From Enterobacterales bacterium (GTDB taxonomy: Bacteria > Pseudomonadota > Gammaproteobacteria > Enterobacterales > Enterobacteriaceae): a stretch of 64,000 bases of DNA. The notes under the pieces were generated by a model. It was given only the letters and a program-made list of their open reading frames with translations, was not told the origin of the DNA and ran no database searches. Below are positions 37,419-50,526 of the stretch, one piece after another. The translations under genes were made by a program, and so were the position numbers. The stretch spans positions 52,314-116,313 of the forward strand of contig JAATFX010000111.1 in the NCBI GenBank assembly GCA_015654925.1, given 5' to 3'. How positions within the stretch are numbered: position 1 is the first letter of the stretch; every line of letters begins with the position of its first letter.

Positions 37419-37976
37419 TCAGCCGACGGGCATTACCTGGCGACCCAACTGCTCATTAACCACTTCCGCCATGGCCAGATAAATGGCGCTGGCGCCGCAA
37501 AACAGCCCGACATAACCCCCGGCTACGATGATATCGTGGTTACCGGTGATGTTGCCGGCGGCCAGCAGCGCGAACAATGCGGTCAGGCTGCCGAAGACGA
37601 TTTGCAGGCCGCGGCTGGCGTGCAGGGTGCCGAAAAACATAAACAGCGTAAAAATGCCCCATAACCCCAGGTAAACGCCCAGGAACACGGCGTCGCTGGC
37701 CTCGGCCAGCCCCATGCGCGGCAGCAGCAAAATGCCGACTAGGCTGAGCCAGAATGCGCCATAGGACGTAAACGCCGTCGTACCGAAGGTGTTGCCGTGT
37801 TTATACTCCATGATGCCGGCGATGATTTGCGCTATACCGCCGTAAAAAATGCCCATACTGATAATAATCGAGGTCAGGGGAAAAAAACCGGCGTTATGCA
37901 GGTTTAGCAAGACGGTGGTCATCCCAAAACCCATTAATCCCAGCGGGCCGGGGTTCGCCAACTTGTTGGTATGCAT
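37419..37976 (-). CDS. satP: Acetate/succinate-proton symporter (YaaH/SatP family)
   Basis: 185 residues, six helices, the size of E. coli SatP (188). The signature NPAPLGL near the N-terminus appears as [14 protein letters not shown]. Other conserved parts are [39 protein letters not shown] sequence in helices 2-3. It imports acetate and succinate with protons. It stands alone; 37977-38213 is a gap with promoter-like AT-rich sequence only. Confidence 0.9.
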   Translation of the reverse strand: MHTNKLANPGPLGLMGFGMTTVLLNLHNAGFFPLTSIIISMGIFYGGIAQIIAGIMEYKHGNTFGTTAFTSYGAFWLSLVGILLLPRMGLAEASDAVFLGVYLGLWGIFTLFMFFGTLHASRGLQIVFGSLTALFALLAAGNITGNHDIIVAGGYVGLFCGASAIYLAMAEVVNEQLGRQVMPVG

Positions 37977-38213
37977 ATATCCTCAGCAGAAAAAGGCCAA
38001 ATGAAGTGGATTGATTATCCAATAACTCCCCGGTGATGGAGGTGAATCCCCCGCCCGATGATGAGCTGCGGCATCATAATGATCTTACCCGGCCGAAACA
38101 ATGATATAGATTATTGCAACGCGGTATTTGATGGCTTTTTTCAGGCGTGCTGAAAAAAAGGTGCGCCGAAGCGCACCAGCGATCTGCCAAATATCAGCAG
38201 TATCGGGATAACG

Positions 38214-39128
38214 TCACCCCTTGCCTTTTACGCTGCTGATAAATGTTTGCCGCGCCGACGTCGATCCCAGCCGCTCCGCTTCGTTAAGCAGTTTTAGCGC
38301 CTTGTCGATATTACCGTCGTTCACCGCCTGTTTAATGGCCCGGTTAAAATAGCTTTCGGTTTCGTTCAGCATTGGCGCGGCCGGTGCGGCCGACTCGACG
38401 GGCCGGGCCGCTGTGGCCGCCGGCGCGCTATTGCCCACGATGACCGGCGTCGTGTCCTGCGGGAACAGTACCTGCCCTATGGTGATATTGCCGCTTTTTT
38501 GTTCCGCCACCACTTTTAGACGGATGGTGCCGTCTTGGCTATGATGGGCAATGGGATCGGGAATAGCCGGCACCGCGTTGCCCACGCCCTCGGCAAAGGT
38601 TTTGGCCGGATTGGCCATCGTGGTGGTGGCCAGCAAATCCTGGCGGGTCGTGTAAATCAGCAGATAAATTTGTTGCTGGCCCAGGGCCGGGGTCAGCTTC
38701 ATCTTGCCTTCCAGCCGATCCAGGGACATGATTCCTGGCTTTTCGTACGGGAAGTAGCCGCTGGGGTAGAACGCCGCGGGGCGCATTTTTTCGTCCAGCA
38801 CCAGCACGTTCGGGGCATAGACCGATAGGCCGTTGGCCAGGCTGCTCAGGGTGATTTCCAGCGAACCGCGGTTGGCCGGCAGGGATACGGCGGCCACCGG
38901 GCCGGTGATATCGCCCTGGAGGATGCGCGGCGACGCGCTGTTTAATACCAAATCCTGATTGACCGGCGGCATCAGCGGCTGCCAGGTCAGTTGGCGCAGG
39001 GTGGACATCGGGATTACCGGCGCCACGGAGACGTCCTGCGGCGTGATCAAGCTTTCCGCCTGCGAAGCCGCGGGCAGGATGGCGCTCAGTGCGGCCATCA
39101 GGCACAGGGAAAGTAATTTTATTTTCAT
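38214..39128 (-). CDS. malM: Maltose operon periplasmic protein MalM
   Basis: 304 residues (E. coli 306). Signal peptide ends ASQAES after MKIKLLSLCLMAALSAI. I take ATG 39128, where the signal peptide begins, not the longer frame. The mature protein has the family's PANRGSLEITLSSL and ESYFNRAIKQAVNDGNIDKAL segments, with an Ala/Pro linker near residue 240. Last gene of malK-lamB-malM. Its role is unclear; it is periplasmic and co-regulated by MalT. Confidence 0.92.
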   Translation of the reverse strand: MKIKLLSLCLMAALSAILPAASQAESLITPQDVSVAPVIPMSTLRQLTWQPLMPPVNQDLVLNSASPRILQGDITGPVAAVSLPANRGSLEITLSSLANGLSVYAPNVLVLDEKMRPAAFYPSGYFPYEKPGIMSLDRLEGKMKLTPALGQQQIYLLIYTTRQDLLATTTMANPAKTFAEGVGNAVPAIPDPIAHHSQDGTIRLKVVAEQKSGNITIGQVLFPQDTTPVIVGNSAPAATAARPVESAAPAAPMLNETESYFNRAIKQAVNDGNIDKALKLLNEAERLGSTSARQTFISSVKGKG

Positions 39129-39241
39129 TATTATCGCCTTATCAGCGTGATGAGCGGCGGGCAAGCGCCAGGCAAGTAGCTCATGCCCGCCAAGTACTTA
39201 TCCGTTGCCTCCCGACCCGCGCGGGCAAGAGACATCAGACT

Positions 39242-40570
<1,329 letters not shown>

Positions 40571-41680
40571 TCATACGCCCGGTTCCTGGTGTAACCGACG
40601 GCAGGCGCTACCATCCTCTCGGAATAAATGGCAACGCTCGGGCGGCAGGCCGATAGCGAATATGGCACCCTCATTCACTAGCACCACGTCGTTCTGGCGA
40701 TACACCAGATCGAGGCGAATGGAGGGAATTTGTATATGGATCAGGGTTTCATACCCCAGTTGCTCAACCACCTGGACTATGCCTTCCAGCAGCACGTCGG
40801 CAATGCTGCTCAGCAGCAAATGTTCCGGCCTGATGCCCAGCGACATATTGGCCCCGACCTCCACCCGGCTGCTGTCCACCGGCAGCCACACTTGCTGGCC
40901 GTTGGGCAATTCAACCTGTACCTGGTCAATGGCGACGGCGGTCACTTTTACCGGCAGGAAATTCATCTTCGGCGAGCCGATAAACCCGGCCACGAAACGG
41001 TTGGCGGGGTAGTGATACAGCTCCAGCGGTTTGCCGGTTTGCGCCACGCTGCCGGCGTTAAGCACCACGATCGTATCCGCCAGCGTCATGGCCTCGGTTT
41101 GATCGTGGGTGACATAAATCATCGTGCGCCGCAGGCGTTTATGCAGGCGCGAAATCTCGATGCGCATCTGTACCCTGAGTGCGGCGTCCAGATTCGACAG
41201 CGGTTCATCCAGCAAAAATACCTGGGGCTCGGCCACCAGCGTCCGGCCGATGGCGACGCGCTGGCGCTGCCCCCCTGATAGCGCCTTGGGGAGGCGGCTC
41301 AGCAGATGGCCGAGCTGGAGAATGTCCGCCACCCGGTTTACCCGGCGATCGATTTCTTCCTTTTTGACCCCGGCGAGTTTCAGGCCGAAGGACATATTGC
41401 CCGCCACCGACAGGTGGGGATAAAGCGCATAGGACTGGAACACCATGCCCACTTCGCGCTCGGCGGGGGGGATATCATTCATCCGGCGGCCGTTGATGTG
41501 CAGCTCTCCGGAGGTAATATCCTCAAGTCCGGCAATCATTCTCAGCAAGGTGGATTTGCCGCAGCCCGACGGCCCGACAAACACCACGAACTCTCCCTCG
41601 CCGATATCCAGGGTGATATCGCTGGAAATCACATTGTCACCGTAACTTTTGCAGACATTGCGCAGGGCCACGCTTGCCAT
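40571..41680 (-). CDS. malK: Maltose/maltodextrin ABC transporter ATPase
   Basis: 369 residues. GPSGCGKST at about 36-44, [41 protein letters not shown], followed by the C-terminal regulatory OB-fold that binds MalT and IIA-Glc in E. coli. AAGGAA upstream selects ATG 41680 rather than 41698. The C-terminal end differs from E. coli in the last 15 residues. First gene of the malK-lamB-malM transcript, divergent from malE. Confidence 0.94.
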   Translation of the reverse strand: MASVALRNVCKSYGDNVISSDITLDIGEGEFVVFVGPSGCGKSTLLRMIAGLEDITSGELHINGRRMNDIPPAEREVGMVFQSYALYPHLSVAGNMSFGLKLAGVKKEEIDRRVNRVADILQLGHLLSRLPKALSGGQRQRVAIGRTLVAEPQVFLLDEPLSNLDAALRVQMRIEISRLHKRLRRTMIYVTHDQTEAMTLADTIVVLNAGSVAQTGKPLELYHYPANRFVAGFIGSPKMNFLPVKVTAVAIDQVQVELPNGQQVWLPVDSSRVEVGANMSLGIRPEHLLLSSIADVLLEGIVQVVEQLGYETLIHIQIPSIRLDLVYRQNDVVLVNEGAIFAIGLPPERCHLFREDGSACRRLHQEPGV

Positions 41681-41797
41681 ATGCACTTCCTTTCCCACTA
41701 TCTACGCCGCGTTGTCCGACGGCGGGTCGGCATCAAGTGTCGGCAAGTGTGAGTGAAATGCGGGGGACGTAAATCATCCGGTCCGGTTTTTTTCAAG

Positions 41798-41978
41798 GGG
41801 GAGGCGGCGGGAGGACGGGAAAATTTTTTTCGGGCGCCGTCAGGCGCCGTAACGCTAAAAGCGTGATGCCGGCGACAAATATGCAGCATGTTTTATGTGG
41901 TATGGACCGCAAATTCCCCCGGAGTGTTAAAGCGGTCACAGTCGGGCCGCCAGGGGCGTAGGGAGGGGGAGGATGAGG
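41798..41978. promoter_or_regulatory. MalT boxes in the malK-malE divergent promoter region
   Basis: MalT sites have the consensus GGGGA(T/G)GAGG. GGGGAGGCGG at 41798-41807 matches nine of ten and GAGGATGAGG at 41969-41978 matches nine of ten. Both lie in the 363-bp gap between the divergent malK and malE starts. Other G-rich partial matches lie between them. The positions are as expected for joint control of both operons. Confidence 0.6.
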
Positions 41979-42043
41979 CGGCCGGCGCTTATGCGCACCA
42001 TGTCCGTTGAAAAAGAAGGTCTGCTAACAGAAAGGATGGAATT

Positions 42044-43237
42044 ATGCTTGTCATGAAATCCGCTATACGCATTCTGACACTTTCCGCCGTAATGTCGGCG
42101 ATGATCTGCTCTTCGGCGTTTGCCAAAATCGAGGAAGGCCGGCTGCTTATCTGGATCAACGGCGATAAGAGTTATAACGGCCTGGCCGAGGTCGGCAAGA
42201 AATTCGAACAGGATACGGGCATCAAAGTCAGCGTCGAGCATCCCGATAAGCTGGAGGAAAAATATCCCCAGGTGGCGGCGACCGGCGACGGCCCGGATAT
42301 TATTTTATGGGCGCACGACCGGTTTGGCGGTTATGCCCAGTCCGGCCTGCTGGCGCAAGTGACTCCGGATAAAGACTTCCAGGAAAAGCTGTTCCCCTTT
42401 ACCTGGGACGCGGTGCGTTATAACGGCAAGCTCATCGGTTATCCCATCGCGGTGGAATCCCTGTCGCTGATTTACAATAAAGACCTGATCGCCACCCCGC
42501 CGACCACCTGGGAAGAGATCCCGGCGCTGGATACCCGACTGCGCGCCAAAGGTAAAAGCGCCATTATGTGGAACCTGCAGGAACCCTATTTTACCTGGCC
42601 GATTATCGCCGCCGCCGGCGGTTATGCGTTTAAACCGGAGAACGGCGGGTACAGCGTCAAGGATGTGGGGGTCAATAACGCCGGTTCCGTGGCCGGGCTG
42701 CAATTTATCGTCGATTTGATCAAAAACAAGCATATCAGCGCCGATACCGACTATTCCGTCGCCGACGCCGCCTTTAATAAGGGGCAAACGGCCATGACCA
42801 TCGACGGCCCCTGGGCCTGGGGCAATCTGGAAAAAAGCGGCGTTCACTATGGCGTAGCGTTGCTGCCCACCTTCCAGGGCAAAGCGTCGAAACCGTTTGT
42901 CGGGGTACTGAGCGCCGGCATTAACGCCGCCAGTCCCAATAAAGAACTGGCGAAAGAATTTTTGGAAAATTACCTGCTGACCAAAGACGGCCTGGATGCC
43001 ATGAACAAAGACAAACCCCTGGGCGCGGTGGCGCTGAAAAGCTACCAGGCCGAGCTGGCCAAGGACCCGCGCATCGCCGCGACCATGGATAATGCCCAGC
43101 GTGGGGAGATCATGCCGAACATTCCGCAGATGAGCGCCTTTTGGTATGCCGAGCGCAGCGCGGTGGTCAATGCCATTAACGGTAAGCAAAGCGTCCAGCA
43201 GGCCCTGGATGGAGTAAAAGACCGGATTACCAAATAA
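42044..43237 (+). CDS. malE: Maltose/maltodextrin-binding periplasmic protein
   Basis: 397 residues (E. coli 396), strongly similar. Signal peptide to SSAFA before [15 protein letters not shown]. Binding-site parts [21 protein letters not shown] and [18 protein letters not shown] are intact, as are the aromatic WYAERSAV residues. AAAGGA 7 bases upstream of ATG 42044. Delivers maltodextrin to MalFGK2. Confidence 0.95.
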   Translation: MLVMKSAIRILTLSAVMSAMICSSAFAKIEEGRLLIWINGDKSYNGLAEVGKKFEQDTGIKVSVEHPDKLEEKYPQVAATGDGPDIILWAHDRFGGYAQSGLLAQVTPDKDFQEKLFPFTWDAVRYNGKLIGYPIAVESLSLIYNKDLIATPPTTWEEIPALDTRLRAKGKSAIMWNLQEPYFTWPIIAAAGGYAFKPENGGYSVKDVGVNNAGSVAGLQFIVDLIKNKHISADTDYSVADAAFNKGQTAMTIDGPWAWGNLEKSGVHYGVALLPTFQGKASKPFVGVLSAGINAASPNKELAKEFLENYLLTKDGLDAMNKDKPLGAVALKSYQAELAKDPRIAATMDNAQRGEIMPNIPQMSAFWYAERSAVVNAINGKQSVQQALDGVKDRITK

Positions 43238-43326
43238 ACCCGTAACCTTCGGGCGGCGAAGCGCCGCCCGATGCGTGCCGCGGCGGCGAATGGCGCGCCG
43301 GTGGCCACCGATGTACAGGAAAGGTT

Positions 43327-44898
43327 ATGACAGTCATTGATCCCATCATACCGTCCCGCAAGCGAACCGGCTGGTGGCGAAAGCCGCCGGTGAAGTGGCT
43401 GGCCGTGGTTTTCTCCGCCCTGCTGATCGCCTGGCTGGTGATACCGATGTATGCCCAGGGCGAATATCTGTTCGCCATGATGACGGTGATCCTGGCCAGC
43501 GCGGGATTGACTATTTTCGCCAATGCCCGGGCCTATGCATGGCGCTATGTTTATCCGGGGCTGGCGGGGGTCGGGCTGTTCGTGCTGTTTCCGCTGATCT
43601 GTACCGTCGCCATCGCGTTTACCAACTACAGCAGTACCCATCAATTGACGTTTGAACGCGCGTCGGCGGTGCTGCGCGAACAGCAGCTCTTATCGGGCAA
43701 ACCCTATGCATTCGGCCTGTATGCGGCGGGGCCCGCCTGGCAACTGGTATTGACCGATCCCGGCAGCGGCGCGCTGCTGGTTTCATCCCCCGCGCGTCTC
43801 GACGGCGAGTCGGAACAAACCCTCCCGCTGATCAACACCGACGCCGCGCCGGCGGGGGACCGCGCCCCGCTGCGCGCCGTGACCCAGCATCGCCAGGCCT
43901 TGAGCCGCCTGACGCTGCAATTGCCGGACGGTCAACGGCTGCGTATGAGTTCCCTGCGGCAGTTTTCCAGCCTGGAGCCGCTCTATACGCCGGGCGGGCA
44001 AAACAGCCTGATCCATAGCCAGACCGGGGTGGTCTACCGGCCCAATCCCGCCACGGGGTTTTATCAAGGGATCGGCGCCGGCGGGCAGTTTACCGGCGAC
44101 GTGCTCACCCCCGGTTTTACCGTCCCGGTGGGGTGGAAAAACTTCCTGCGGGTCATACAGGATCGGGGCATTCAGCAACCGTTTTTATGGATTTTCATCT
44201 GGACGATCGCGTTTTCCCTGCTGACGGTGATCTTGACCGTGGCGATGGGCATGGTGCTGGCCTGCGTGGTGCAATGGGAGGCGCTGAAAGGCCGCGCCGT
44301 CTACCGCCTGCTGCTGATTTTGCCCTATGCCGTGCCGTCGTTTATCTCCATCCTGATTTTCAAGGGGCTGTTCAACCAGAGCTTCGGCGAAATCAACCTG
44401 ATGCTGCATGCCCTGTTCGGTATCCAACCCGGCTGGTTTAATGACCCGGCGCTGGCCAGGCTGATGCTGGTGGCGGTCAATACCTGGCTGGGGTATCCCT
44501 ATATGATGATCTTGTGCATGGGGCTGCTGAAATCCATCCCGGATGATTTATATGAGGCCTCGGCCATGGACGGGGCCGGGCCGCTGCAAAACTTTTTCTT
44601 TATCACTTTGCCGCTGCTGATAAAACCGCTCACGCCGCTGATGATTGCCAGTTTCGCCTTTAATTTTAATAATTTCGTCCTGATCCAGTTGCTGACCAAC
44701 GGCGGGCCGGATCGCCTCGGCACCACCACCCCGGCCGGTTATACCGACCTGCTGGTGAGTTATACCTATCGGATCGCGTTTGAAGGGGGCGGCGGGCAGG
44801 ATTTTGGCCTGGCCGCGGCCATCGCCACCATTATTTTCTTGCTGGTGGGGGGGTTGGCGGTGCTTAACCTGAAAGCCATGCGCCTGAATACGGATTAA
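43327..44898 (+). CDS. malF: Maltose ABC transporter permease MalF
   Basis: 523 residues (E. coli 514). Eight helices with the large periplasmic P2 loop between helices 3 and 4 (about residues 95-280), a MalF hallmark. The EAA motif that contacts MalK reads [31 protein letters not shown] upstream. The sugar-binding region [20 protein letters not shown] is conserved. Confidence 0.94.
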   Translation: MTVIDPIIPSRKRTGWWRKPPVKWLAVVFSALLIAWLVIPMYAQGEYLFAMMTVILASAGLTIFANARAYAWRYVYPGLAGVGLFVLFPLICTVAIAFTNYSSTHQLTFERASAVLREQQLLSGKPYAFGLYAAGPAWQLVLTDPGSGALLVSSPARLDGESEQTLPLINTDAAPAGDRAPLRAVTQHRQALSRLTLQLPDGQRLRMSSLRQFSSLEPLYTPGGQNSLIHSQTGVVYRPNPATGFYQGIGAGGQFTGDVLTPGFTVPVGWKNFLRVIQDRGIQQPFLWIFIWTIAFSLLTVILTVAMGMVLACVVQWEALKGRAVYRLLLILPYAVPSFISILIFKGLFNQSFGEINLMLHALFGIQPGWFNDPALARLMLVAVNTWLGYPYMMILCMGLLKSIPDDLYEASAMDGAGPLQNFFFITLPLLIKPLTPLMIASFAFNFNNFVLIQLLTNGGPDRLGTTTPAGYTDLLVSYTYRIAFEGGGGQDFGLAAAIATIIFLLVGGLAVLNLKAMRLNTD

Positions 44899-44909
44899 GG
44901 GGAACAACG

Positions 44910-45800
44910 ATGGCCATGGTACACGCCCGTTCGCGCTATCTGCGGTTAGTCCTGACGCATCTGCTGCTGTTGGGGTTTATCGCCATGATTATTTTTCCGC
45001 TGCTGATGGTGCTGGCCATTTCGCTGCGGGCGGGCAACTTCGCCACGGGCAGCCTGATCCCCGAGCATATCTCGCTGGACCATTGGCGGCTGGCGCTGGG
45101 GTTCAGCGTGCAACATCCCGACGGCAGCACCACGCCGCCGCCGTTCCCGGTGCTGTGGTGGTTATGGAATTCGGTGAAAGTGGCCGCGATTACCGCGGTG
45201 GGCATCGTTACCTTGTCCACCACCTGCGCCTACGCGTTTGCCCGCATGCGGTTTCGCGGTAAAAACAGCCTGCTCAACGGCATGCTGATTTTCCAGATGT
45301 TCCCGGCGGTGCTGTCGCTGGTGGCGCTGTATGCCCTGTTCGATCGCCTGGGGCAATATCTGCCGTTTATCGGCTTAAATACCCATAGCGGCGTGATTTT
45401 CGCTTATATGGGCGGTATTACGCTGCATGTCTGGACCATCAAAGGCTATTTCGAGACCATCGAAGGCTCCCTGGAGGAAGCCGCGGCCATCGACGGCGCC
45501 ACGCCCTGGCAGGCGTTCCGCCTGATCTTGCTGCCGCTGTCGGTGCCGATCCTGGCGGTGGTGTTCGTGCTGTCGTTTATCGCGGCCATCACCGAGGTGC
45601 CGGTGGCGTCGCTGCTATTGCGCGATGTGGATAGCTACACCCTGGCGGTGGGGATGCAGCAGTACCTGAATCCGCAGAATTATCTATGGGGGGATTTCGC
45701 CGCCGCCGCGGTGCTTTCCGCCATTCCGATTACCCTACTGTTTTTGTTGGCCCAGCGCTGGCTGGTAAGCGGTCTTACCGCCGGGGGCCTGAAAGGTTGA
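44910..45800 (+). CDS. malG: Maltose ABC transporter permease MalG
   Basis: 296 residues, the same length as E. coli MalG. Six helices; EAA loop [27 protein letters not shown]. The C-terminal end [10 protein letters not shown], which inserts into the MalF-MalE channel in the known structure, is intact. Starts 11 bp after malF with AAGGGGA upstream. A terminator follows at 45862. Confidence 0.94.
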   Translation: MAMVHARSRYLRLVLTHLLLLGFIAMIIFPLLMVLAISLRAGNFATGSLIPEHISLDHWRLALGFSVQHPDGSTTPPPFPVLWWLWNSVKVAAITAVGIVTLSTTCAYAFARMRFRGKNSLLNGMLIFQMFPAVLSLVALYALFDRLGQYLPFIGLNTHSGVIFAYMGGITLHVWTIKGYFETIEGSLEEAAAIDGATPWQAFRLILLPLSVPILAVVFVLSFIAAITEVPVASLLLRDVDSYTLAVGMQQYLNPQNYLWGDFAAAAVLSAIPITLLFLLAQRWLVSGLTAGGLKG

Positions 45801-45802
45801 CG

Positions 45803-47416
45803 TCATTTTGGCTGTAATTGCGTATGTTCGGTGTTCGTGTCTGTGTCTAAGTCCCGCATTTTGGCGACCTCGTGTCGCCATTTTTTTTGCCCCTCTTCCG
45901 CGTTAAGTACCGCCAGGTCCTCGCCAATCACCATGCAGCCGTGGCGCTGGCTTTCCAGCGCCAGGATCGCCAGCAGATCGTCCAGCGGATAATACACATA
46001 TGCTCCCAGGGCGGCCGGATCGCCCCGCGGTATCCACCACAGGCGCAGCAGCGACATCACGTGATCGATGCGCAGCGCGCCGCAGCCGCGCATATTCGAA
46101 CGCAGCAGATCGATAAACGGCTGATAGCCACGGGCGATCAACACCTTGGGGTCCATGGGCGCCAGCCCCCAGTTTTGCCCCTGCGGCCCCAGAATATCCG
46201 GCGGCGCCCCCACCGATGCTCCCAGGCAATACAAGCCGGGGTCGTTCCAGGTTTCGGCGCCGCCGTCGCTTTCGCCCACCGCCAAATCGCGGTATAAACC
46301 GATGGGCATGCCCATCTCGCGGCTGAGCGCATAGCACTGCGTGAATTGCCGGTCGGCCAGCCACTGTAGCCAGAGATAAAATTCCACTTCCAGGGGATAA
46401 CGCCGGCAAAATGCGCCCACCGCCGCGCCTTCGGCGATGCGGTAGTCTTGCGGCCACGCCTGCCAGCCCCGAAACGCGGGGTCCTGCGCCAGCAGATGCG
46501 CATGCAGCGCATCAAACACGCCCTGGCCGCGCAGGCTTTCACCGCCGCGCAGCCTGAAACCGTCAAAGTCCGCCCGCTGGCCGTCAGCCGGGGGGCGCAG
46601 CAAAAACTGCTGCCAGGCCAGGCGCAGCGCCGTCATCTTCAACCGGGCCACCCGGGGATAATCCACCTGGTCGGCGGCGCGCGCCTCGGCAAGGGTTTGC
46701 CGCACGTCCGCTTGCCGCCGCCACCGCTGCGCCGCCGGGCTGTGCTGGAAATCTTCAATATCGTTCACATCGATATATAACGTATTCAGCCAGCGTCGCG
46801 ACGACGGGCGGTAAGGGCTGGCGTTGCCCGGCAGCGCCGGATAAAGCGCATGAATCGGATCAAGGCCGATAAAGGCGCCGCCGCGCCGCGCGATTTCCCG
46901 CACCATGGCTTTTAGATCGCCGGTATCGCCGATGCCCCAATTGGCGGCCGAGCGCAGCGTATGGAGCTGGACGCAGGTTCCCCACAGCCTGCGCCCGGCG
47001 GTTAAAGCCGGCGGCTGATAATAGCGTTCCGGGGCGATAATCACCCGGCAGTGCCACGCATCCTTTCCCTGGGCCAGGATCAACAGATGGTAGCCGCAGG
47101 GCAAAGCGGGCGGCAGCGCCAGCGCCTGGCCGGCATTTACCGCGCCGTGGTGGATTTCGCCCTGTTCGGTCATCAGGCGCCAGCGATACCCGCCTTGGCC
47201 CGCGGGCCGCAGGGCCGCAGGCTCATCCTGGCGGCGCACGAATACCTCGGGCACTGGAGACGGCGGCGCCTCGGGCGATCCGGTCCGATTTCCCATGATG
47301 GCCAACAGACGCCGCAGGATCTGCGGCTCAATGGTCTGCCGCTGGCCGCTGGCATTAATATATTCCGTGCCAATGCCGGCCCGGGCGGACAGTTGCTCCA
47401 AACAGGATGGTTCCAT
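45803..47416 (-). pseudogene. malQ: 3'-truncated 4-alpha-glucanotransferase (amylomaltase)
   Basis: 537 codons against about 694 in E. coli. Similarity is strong from the N-terminus through the nucleophile region ALRIDHVMSLLRLWW and acid/base Glu in VIGEDL, then stops at about 45914. The last 36 codons read through the malG terminator and are not MalQ-like. Lost are the conserved HDLPT segment with the third catalytic Asp and the whole C-terminal part, so activity is not expected. The stop lies 2 bp from the malG stop, showing the deletion joined two loci. malP, normally before malQ, is also missing. Confidence 0.85.
45862..45888 (+). terminator. malEFG terminator
   Basis: TGGCGAC-CTCGT-GTCGCCA followed by eight T residues, 61 bp past the malG stop. 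It lies inside the non-homologous tail of the truncated malQ frame. Confidence 0.85.
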
Positions 47417-47553
47417 TCGCCTCTCCGGCGCTAGGTTGCGTGGTGCGCATCGCGGGCGCCGACCAGCCCCACCCGCATGCGGTTAATAGAGTTATCCGCA
47501 ACTATCATGACGTCGGCGTTTAGGTTCATCATCCTCCCGACGGCCGGTTAAAT

Positions 47554-47563
47554 AGGGATGAGC
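47554..47563 (+). promoter_or_regulatory. MalT-box-like site between malQ remnant and malT
   Basis: AGGGATGAGC matches the MalT consensus at eight of ten positions. The 47417-47709 gap is where the malPQ promoter would lie in E. coli, divergent from malT. It may be a leftover of the lost malP promoter. Confidence 0.35.
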
Positions 47564-47709
47564 GGCAAGGCGTAGTTAAAATTGTGACAGGGCGCAATTT
47601 AACAAAATGGGAAATGGATAACCTTGGGCAATAATTAGTTACATTATCATTACATTGGTTTGCATTAGTTTGCCCTTTGTTTCGCAGCATCAGGATAATA
47701 AGAAAATTC

Positions 47710-50424
47710 ATGTTAATCCCATCGAAACTCAGACGGCCGGTGAAGCTAAATAACACCGTTATGCGTCAGCGCTTGCTCGATCGTTTATCCGCGGCGGCCA
47801 ATTATCGTCTGGCGTTGCTCACCAGTCCCGCCGGTTATGGCAAGACCACGCTGGTGGCGCAGTGGGCGGCGACCAGGCAGAATCTGGGGTGGTATTCACT
47901 GGATGAAAGCGATAACGAACCCGAGCGGTTCGCCAATTATTTTGTGGCGGCGATCCAGGAAGCGACGGGGGGGCATTGTCTGCGCAGCGAAGCCCTGGCG
48001 CAAAAACATCAATATGCCACCCTGGGGTCGCTGTTTGACCAATTGGCGATGGATTTATCCAACTGGGCCACGCCGGTATTCGTGGTCATTGATGATTTCC
48101 ATCTGATTACCAACAATGTGATCCATGAGGCCATGCGCGGGCTGCTGCGTCACCAGCCGGAAAATCTCAAGCTGATTTTGCTCTCGCGCAACCTGCCGTC
48201 GCTGGGGATCGCCAATCTGCGGGTACGCGATCAATTGCTGGAAATCGGCAGCCAGCAATTAGCCTTTAACCATGAGGAAGCCAAGCAGTTTTTCGACTGC
48301 CGCCTCGGCATGACCATTGAATCCCAGGACAGCGACCGGTTGTGCGACGAGGTGGCGGGTTGGGCGACGGCGCTACAGCTGATTGTGCTCTCCTCCCGGC
48401 AGTCGGACACGCCGGCCAGTAAAACCGCCCGGCGGCTGTCCGGCATCAATGCCAGCCATTTATCCGATTATCTGGTGGATGAAGTGCTCGACCGGGTCGA
48501 CGCCGCCACCCGCCGTTTTTTGCTGCGTTGCTCTTTGCTGCGCTCCATGAACGATGTGCTGATCGATCGTCTCACCGGCGAAGGCAACGGCCAGCAGCGC
48601 CTGGAGCGGACCGAGCATCAGGGGCTATTTATCCAGCGCATGGATGATACCGGCGAGTGGTTCCGCTTCCATCCGCTGTTCGCCAGCTTCCTGCGCCAGC
48701 GTTGCCAGTGGGAGCTGCCGGCGGAGTTACCCGAAATCCATCGCAGCGCCGCCGCGGGCTGGCTGGAATTGGGCTATCCGGCGGAAGCTATCCACCATGC
48801 GATGGCGGCCAACGATCTGAATCTGATGTGCCAGATTCTGCTGGAGAATGGCTGGACGCTGTTTAATCACGGCGAACTGGCGCTGTTGGATCGATGCCTG
48901 AAACATGTGCCTTATGAGGTGCTGATCCTGCGCCCCAGGCTGGTGCTGCTCAAAGGCTGGCTGGCGCAAAGCCAGCACCGGTGCGGCGAAGTGGCGAACT
49001 TACTGGCCCACGATAAAGCGGAGATGGCCGCGCGCAAGCTGGATATTTCGCCCTGGCTGCTGGCGGAGTTCAATGCCCTGCTGGCCCAGGTGGCGATTAA
49101 TACCGGCAAGCCCGACGAAGCGGAAACCCTGGCGGCCGAGGCGCTGCGGTTTTTGCCGCAATCCAATTACAACGGCCGCATCGTCGCCATGTCGGTGACC
49201 GGCGAAGTCGCGCACTGCAAGGGGCGGCTGGCCTATGCCTTGTCCATGATGCAGCAGACCGAGCAGATGGCGCGCCAGCGCGGCGTATGCCATTACGCCC
49301 TGTGGGCGTTATTGCAGCAAAGTGAAATTCTGATTGCGCAGGGATATTTGCAGGCCGCTTATGAGATTCAGGACAAGGCTTTTGAACTGGTGGGCGAACA
49401 GCATCTGGAACAACTGCCGATGCACGAGTTTTTGCTGCGTCTGCGCGCGCAATTGCTCTGGTCCTGGGCGCGTCTCGATGAAGCGGAACAGGCCGCCAAC
49501 GCCGGCGTCAAGGTGCTGGTCAACGCCGAGCCGTCGCAGCAGTTGCAGTGCGTGGCCCTGCTGGCCAAAATCGCCCTGGCACGCGGCGATTTCGACAACG
49601 CCCGCCGCCATTTGCACCGCTGCGAAAACCTGCTGGGCGGCGGGGAATATCATAGCGACTGGATTACCAATGCCGATAAGCCGCGGGTGATGTATTGGCA
49701 ACTCACCGGCGATACCGCGGCCGCCGCGCACTGGCTGGATCAGACCGTGAAACCGGATAATGTGGATAACCATTTTTTGCAGGGGCAGTGGCGCAATATC
49801 GCCCGCGCCCAGATCCTGCTGGGGCAGTATGATGAAGCGGAAGTGGTGCTGGATGAATTAAATGATAATGCCCGGCAACTGCATCTGGTCAGCGACCTTA
49901 ACCGCAATTTGTTGCTCAATAATCTGATCTATTGCCGAACCGGGCGTAAAAGCGATGCCCAGCGGGTATTGATCGAGGCGTTGTCGCTGGCCAATCGCAC
50001 CGGTTTTATCAGCCACTTCGTGATCGAGGGCGAAACCATGGGCATCCAGCTGCGCCAACTGCTCCAGCTGGATGTGTTGCCGGAGCTGGAGCAGCAGCGC
50101 ACCCGCCGTATTTTGCGCGATATCAACGCCCATCACCGGCATAAATTCGCCCATTTCGACGAAGATTTCGTACAGCAGCTGTTGCATCATCCCCAAGTGC
50201 CCGAGCTTATCCGCATCAGTCCCCTGACCCAGCGCGAATGGCAAGTGCTGGGCCTGATTTATTCCGGCTATAGCAATAACCAAATCGCCGGCGAACTGGA
50301 CGTGGCGTCCACCACCATTAAAACCCATATCCGTAATCTGTATCAGAAACTGGGGGTGGGGCAGCGGCAGGAAGCGGTGCAGCAGGTGAAAAAAATGCTG
50401 GAAATGATTGGCTACGCGGTATGA
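47710..50424 (+). CDS. malT: Maltose regulon transcriptional activator MalT
   Basis: 904 residues (E. coli 901), similar throughout. ATPase domain with Walker [10 protein letters not shown] (39-47), [10 protein letters not shown], then the ARM and tetratricopeptide-like sensor region, and a C-terminal LuxR-type helix-turn-helix: [29 protein letters not shown] through [13 protein letters not shown]. Start MLIPSK at 47710 matches the E. coli start; the longer frame from 47677 does not. Activated by ATP and maltotriose, it should drive the mal promoters in this window. It looks intact although malPQ is broken. Confidence 0.95.
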   Translation: MLIPSKLRRPVKLNNTVMRQRLLDRLSAAANYRLALLTSPAGYGKTTLVAQWAATRQNLGWYSLDESDNEPERFANYFVAAIQEATGGHCLRSEALAQKHQYATLGSLFDQLAMDLSNWATPVFVVIDDFHLITNNVIHEAMRGLLRHQPENLKLILLSRNLPSLGIANLRVRDQLLEIGSQQLAFNHEEAKQFFDCRLGMTIESQDSDRLCDEVAGWATALQLIVLSSRQSDTPASKTARRLSGINASHLSDYLVDEVLDRVDAATRRFLLRCSLLRSMNDVLIDRLTGEGNGQQRLERTEHQGLFIQRMDDTGEWFRFHPLFASFLRQRCQWELPAELPEIHRSAAAGWLELGYPAEAIHHAMAANDLNLMCQILLENGWTLFNHGELALLDRCLKHVPYEVLILRPRLVLLKGWLAQSQHRCGEVANLLAHDKAEMAARKLDISPWLLAEFNALLAQVAINTGKPDEAETLAAEALRFLPQSNYNGRIVAMSVTGEVAHCKGRLAYALSMMQQTEQMARQRGVCHYALWALLQQSEILIAQGYLQAAYEIQDKAFELVGEQHLEQLPMHEFLLRLRAQLLWSWARLDEAEQAANAGVKVLVNAEPSQQLQCVALLAKIALARGDFDNARRHLHRCENLLGGGEYHSDWITNADKPRVMYWQLTGDTAAAAHWLDQTVKPDNVDNHFLQGQWRNIARAQILLGQYDEAEVVLDELNDNARQLHLVSDLNRNLLLNNLIYCRTGRKSDAQRVLIEALSLANRTGFISHFVIEGETMGIQLRQLLQLDVLPELEQQRTRRILRDINAHHRHKFAHFDEDFVQQLLHHPQVPELIRISPLTQREWQVLGLIYSGYSNNQIAGELDVASTTIKTHIRNLYQKLGVGQRQEAVQQVKKMLEMIGYAV

Positions 50425-50441
50425 AGCGCGCCGGGCAAGGG

Positions 50442-50470
50442 ACGGGAAAACGGCCCGGCCGTTTTCCCGT
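50442..50470. terminator. Bidirectional hairpin between malT and fepA
   Basis: ACGGGAAAACGGC pairs with GCCGTTTTCCCGT almost without loop. The inner A and T runs make it able to act on both convergent transcripts. A second GC-rich dyad lies at about 50500-50522. Confidence 0.65.
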
Positions 50471-50526
50471 TAAAGTGCTGGCAGGCGATCCCGCCCGCTA
50501 TCCCCGCCCCGCCGGGCGGGCGGCGG

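Noticed and set aside
45803..45913. MalQ tail as a new functional domain
   Set aside because: The 36-residue tail is read through the malG terminator and intergenic DNA, and is best explained as a deletion scar.
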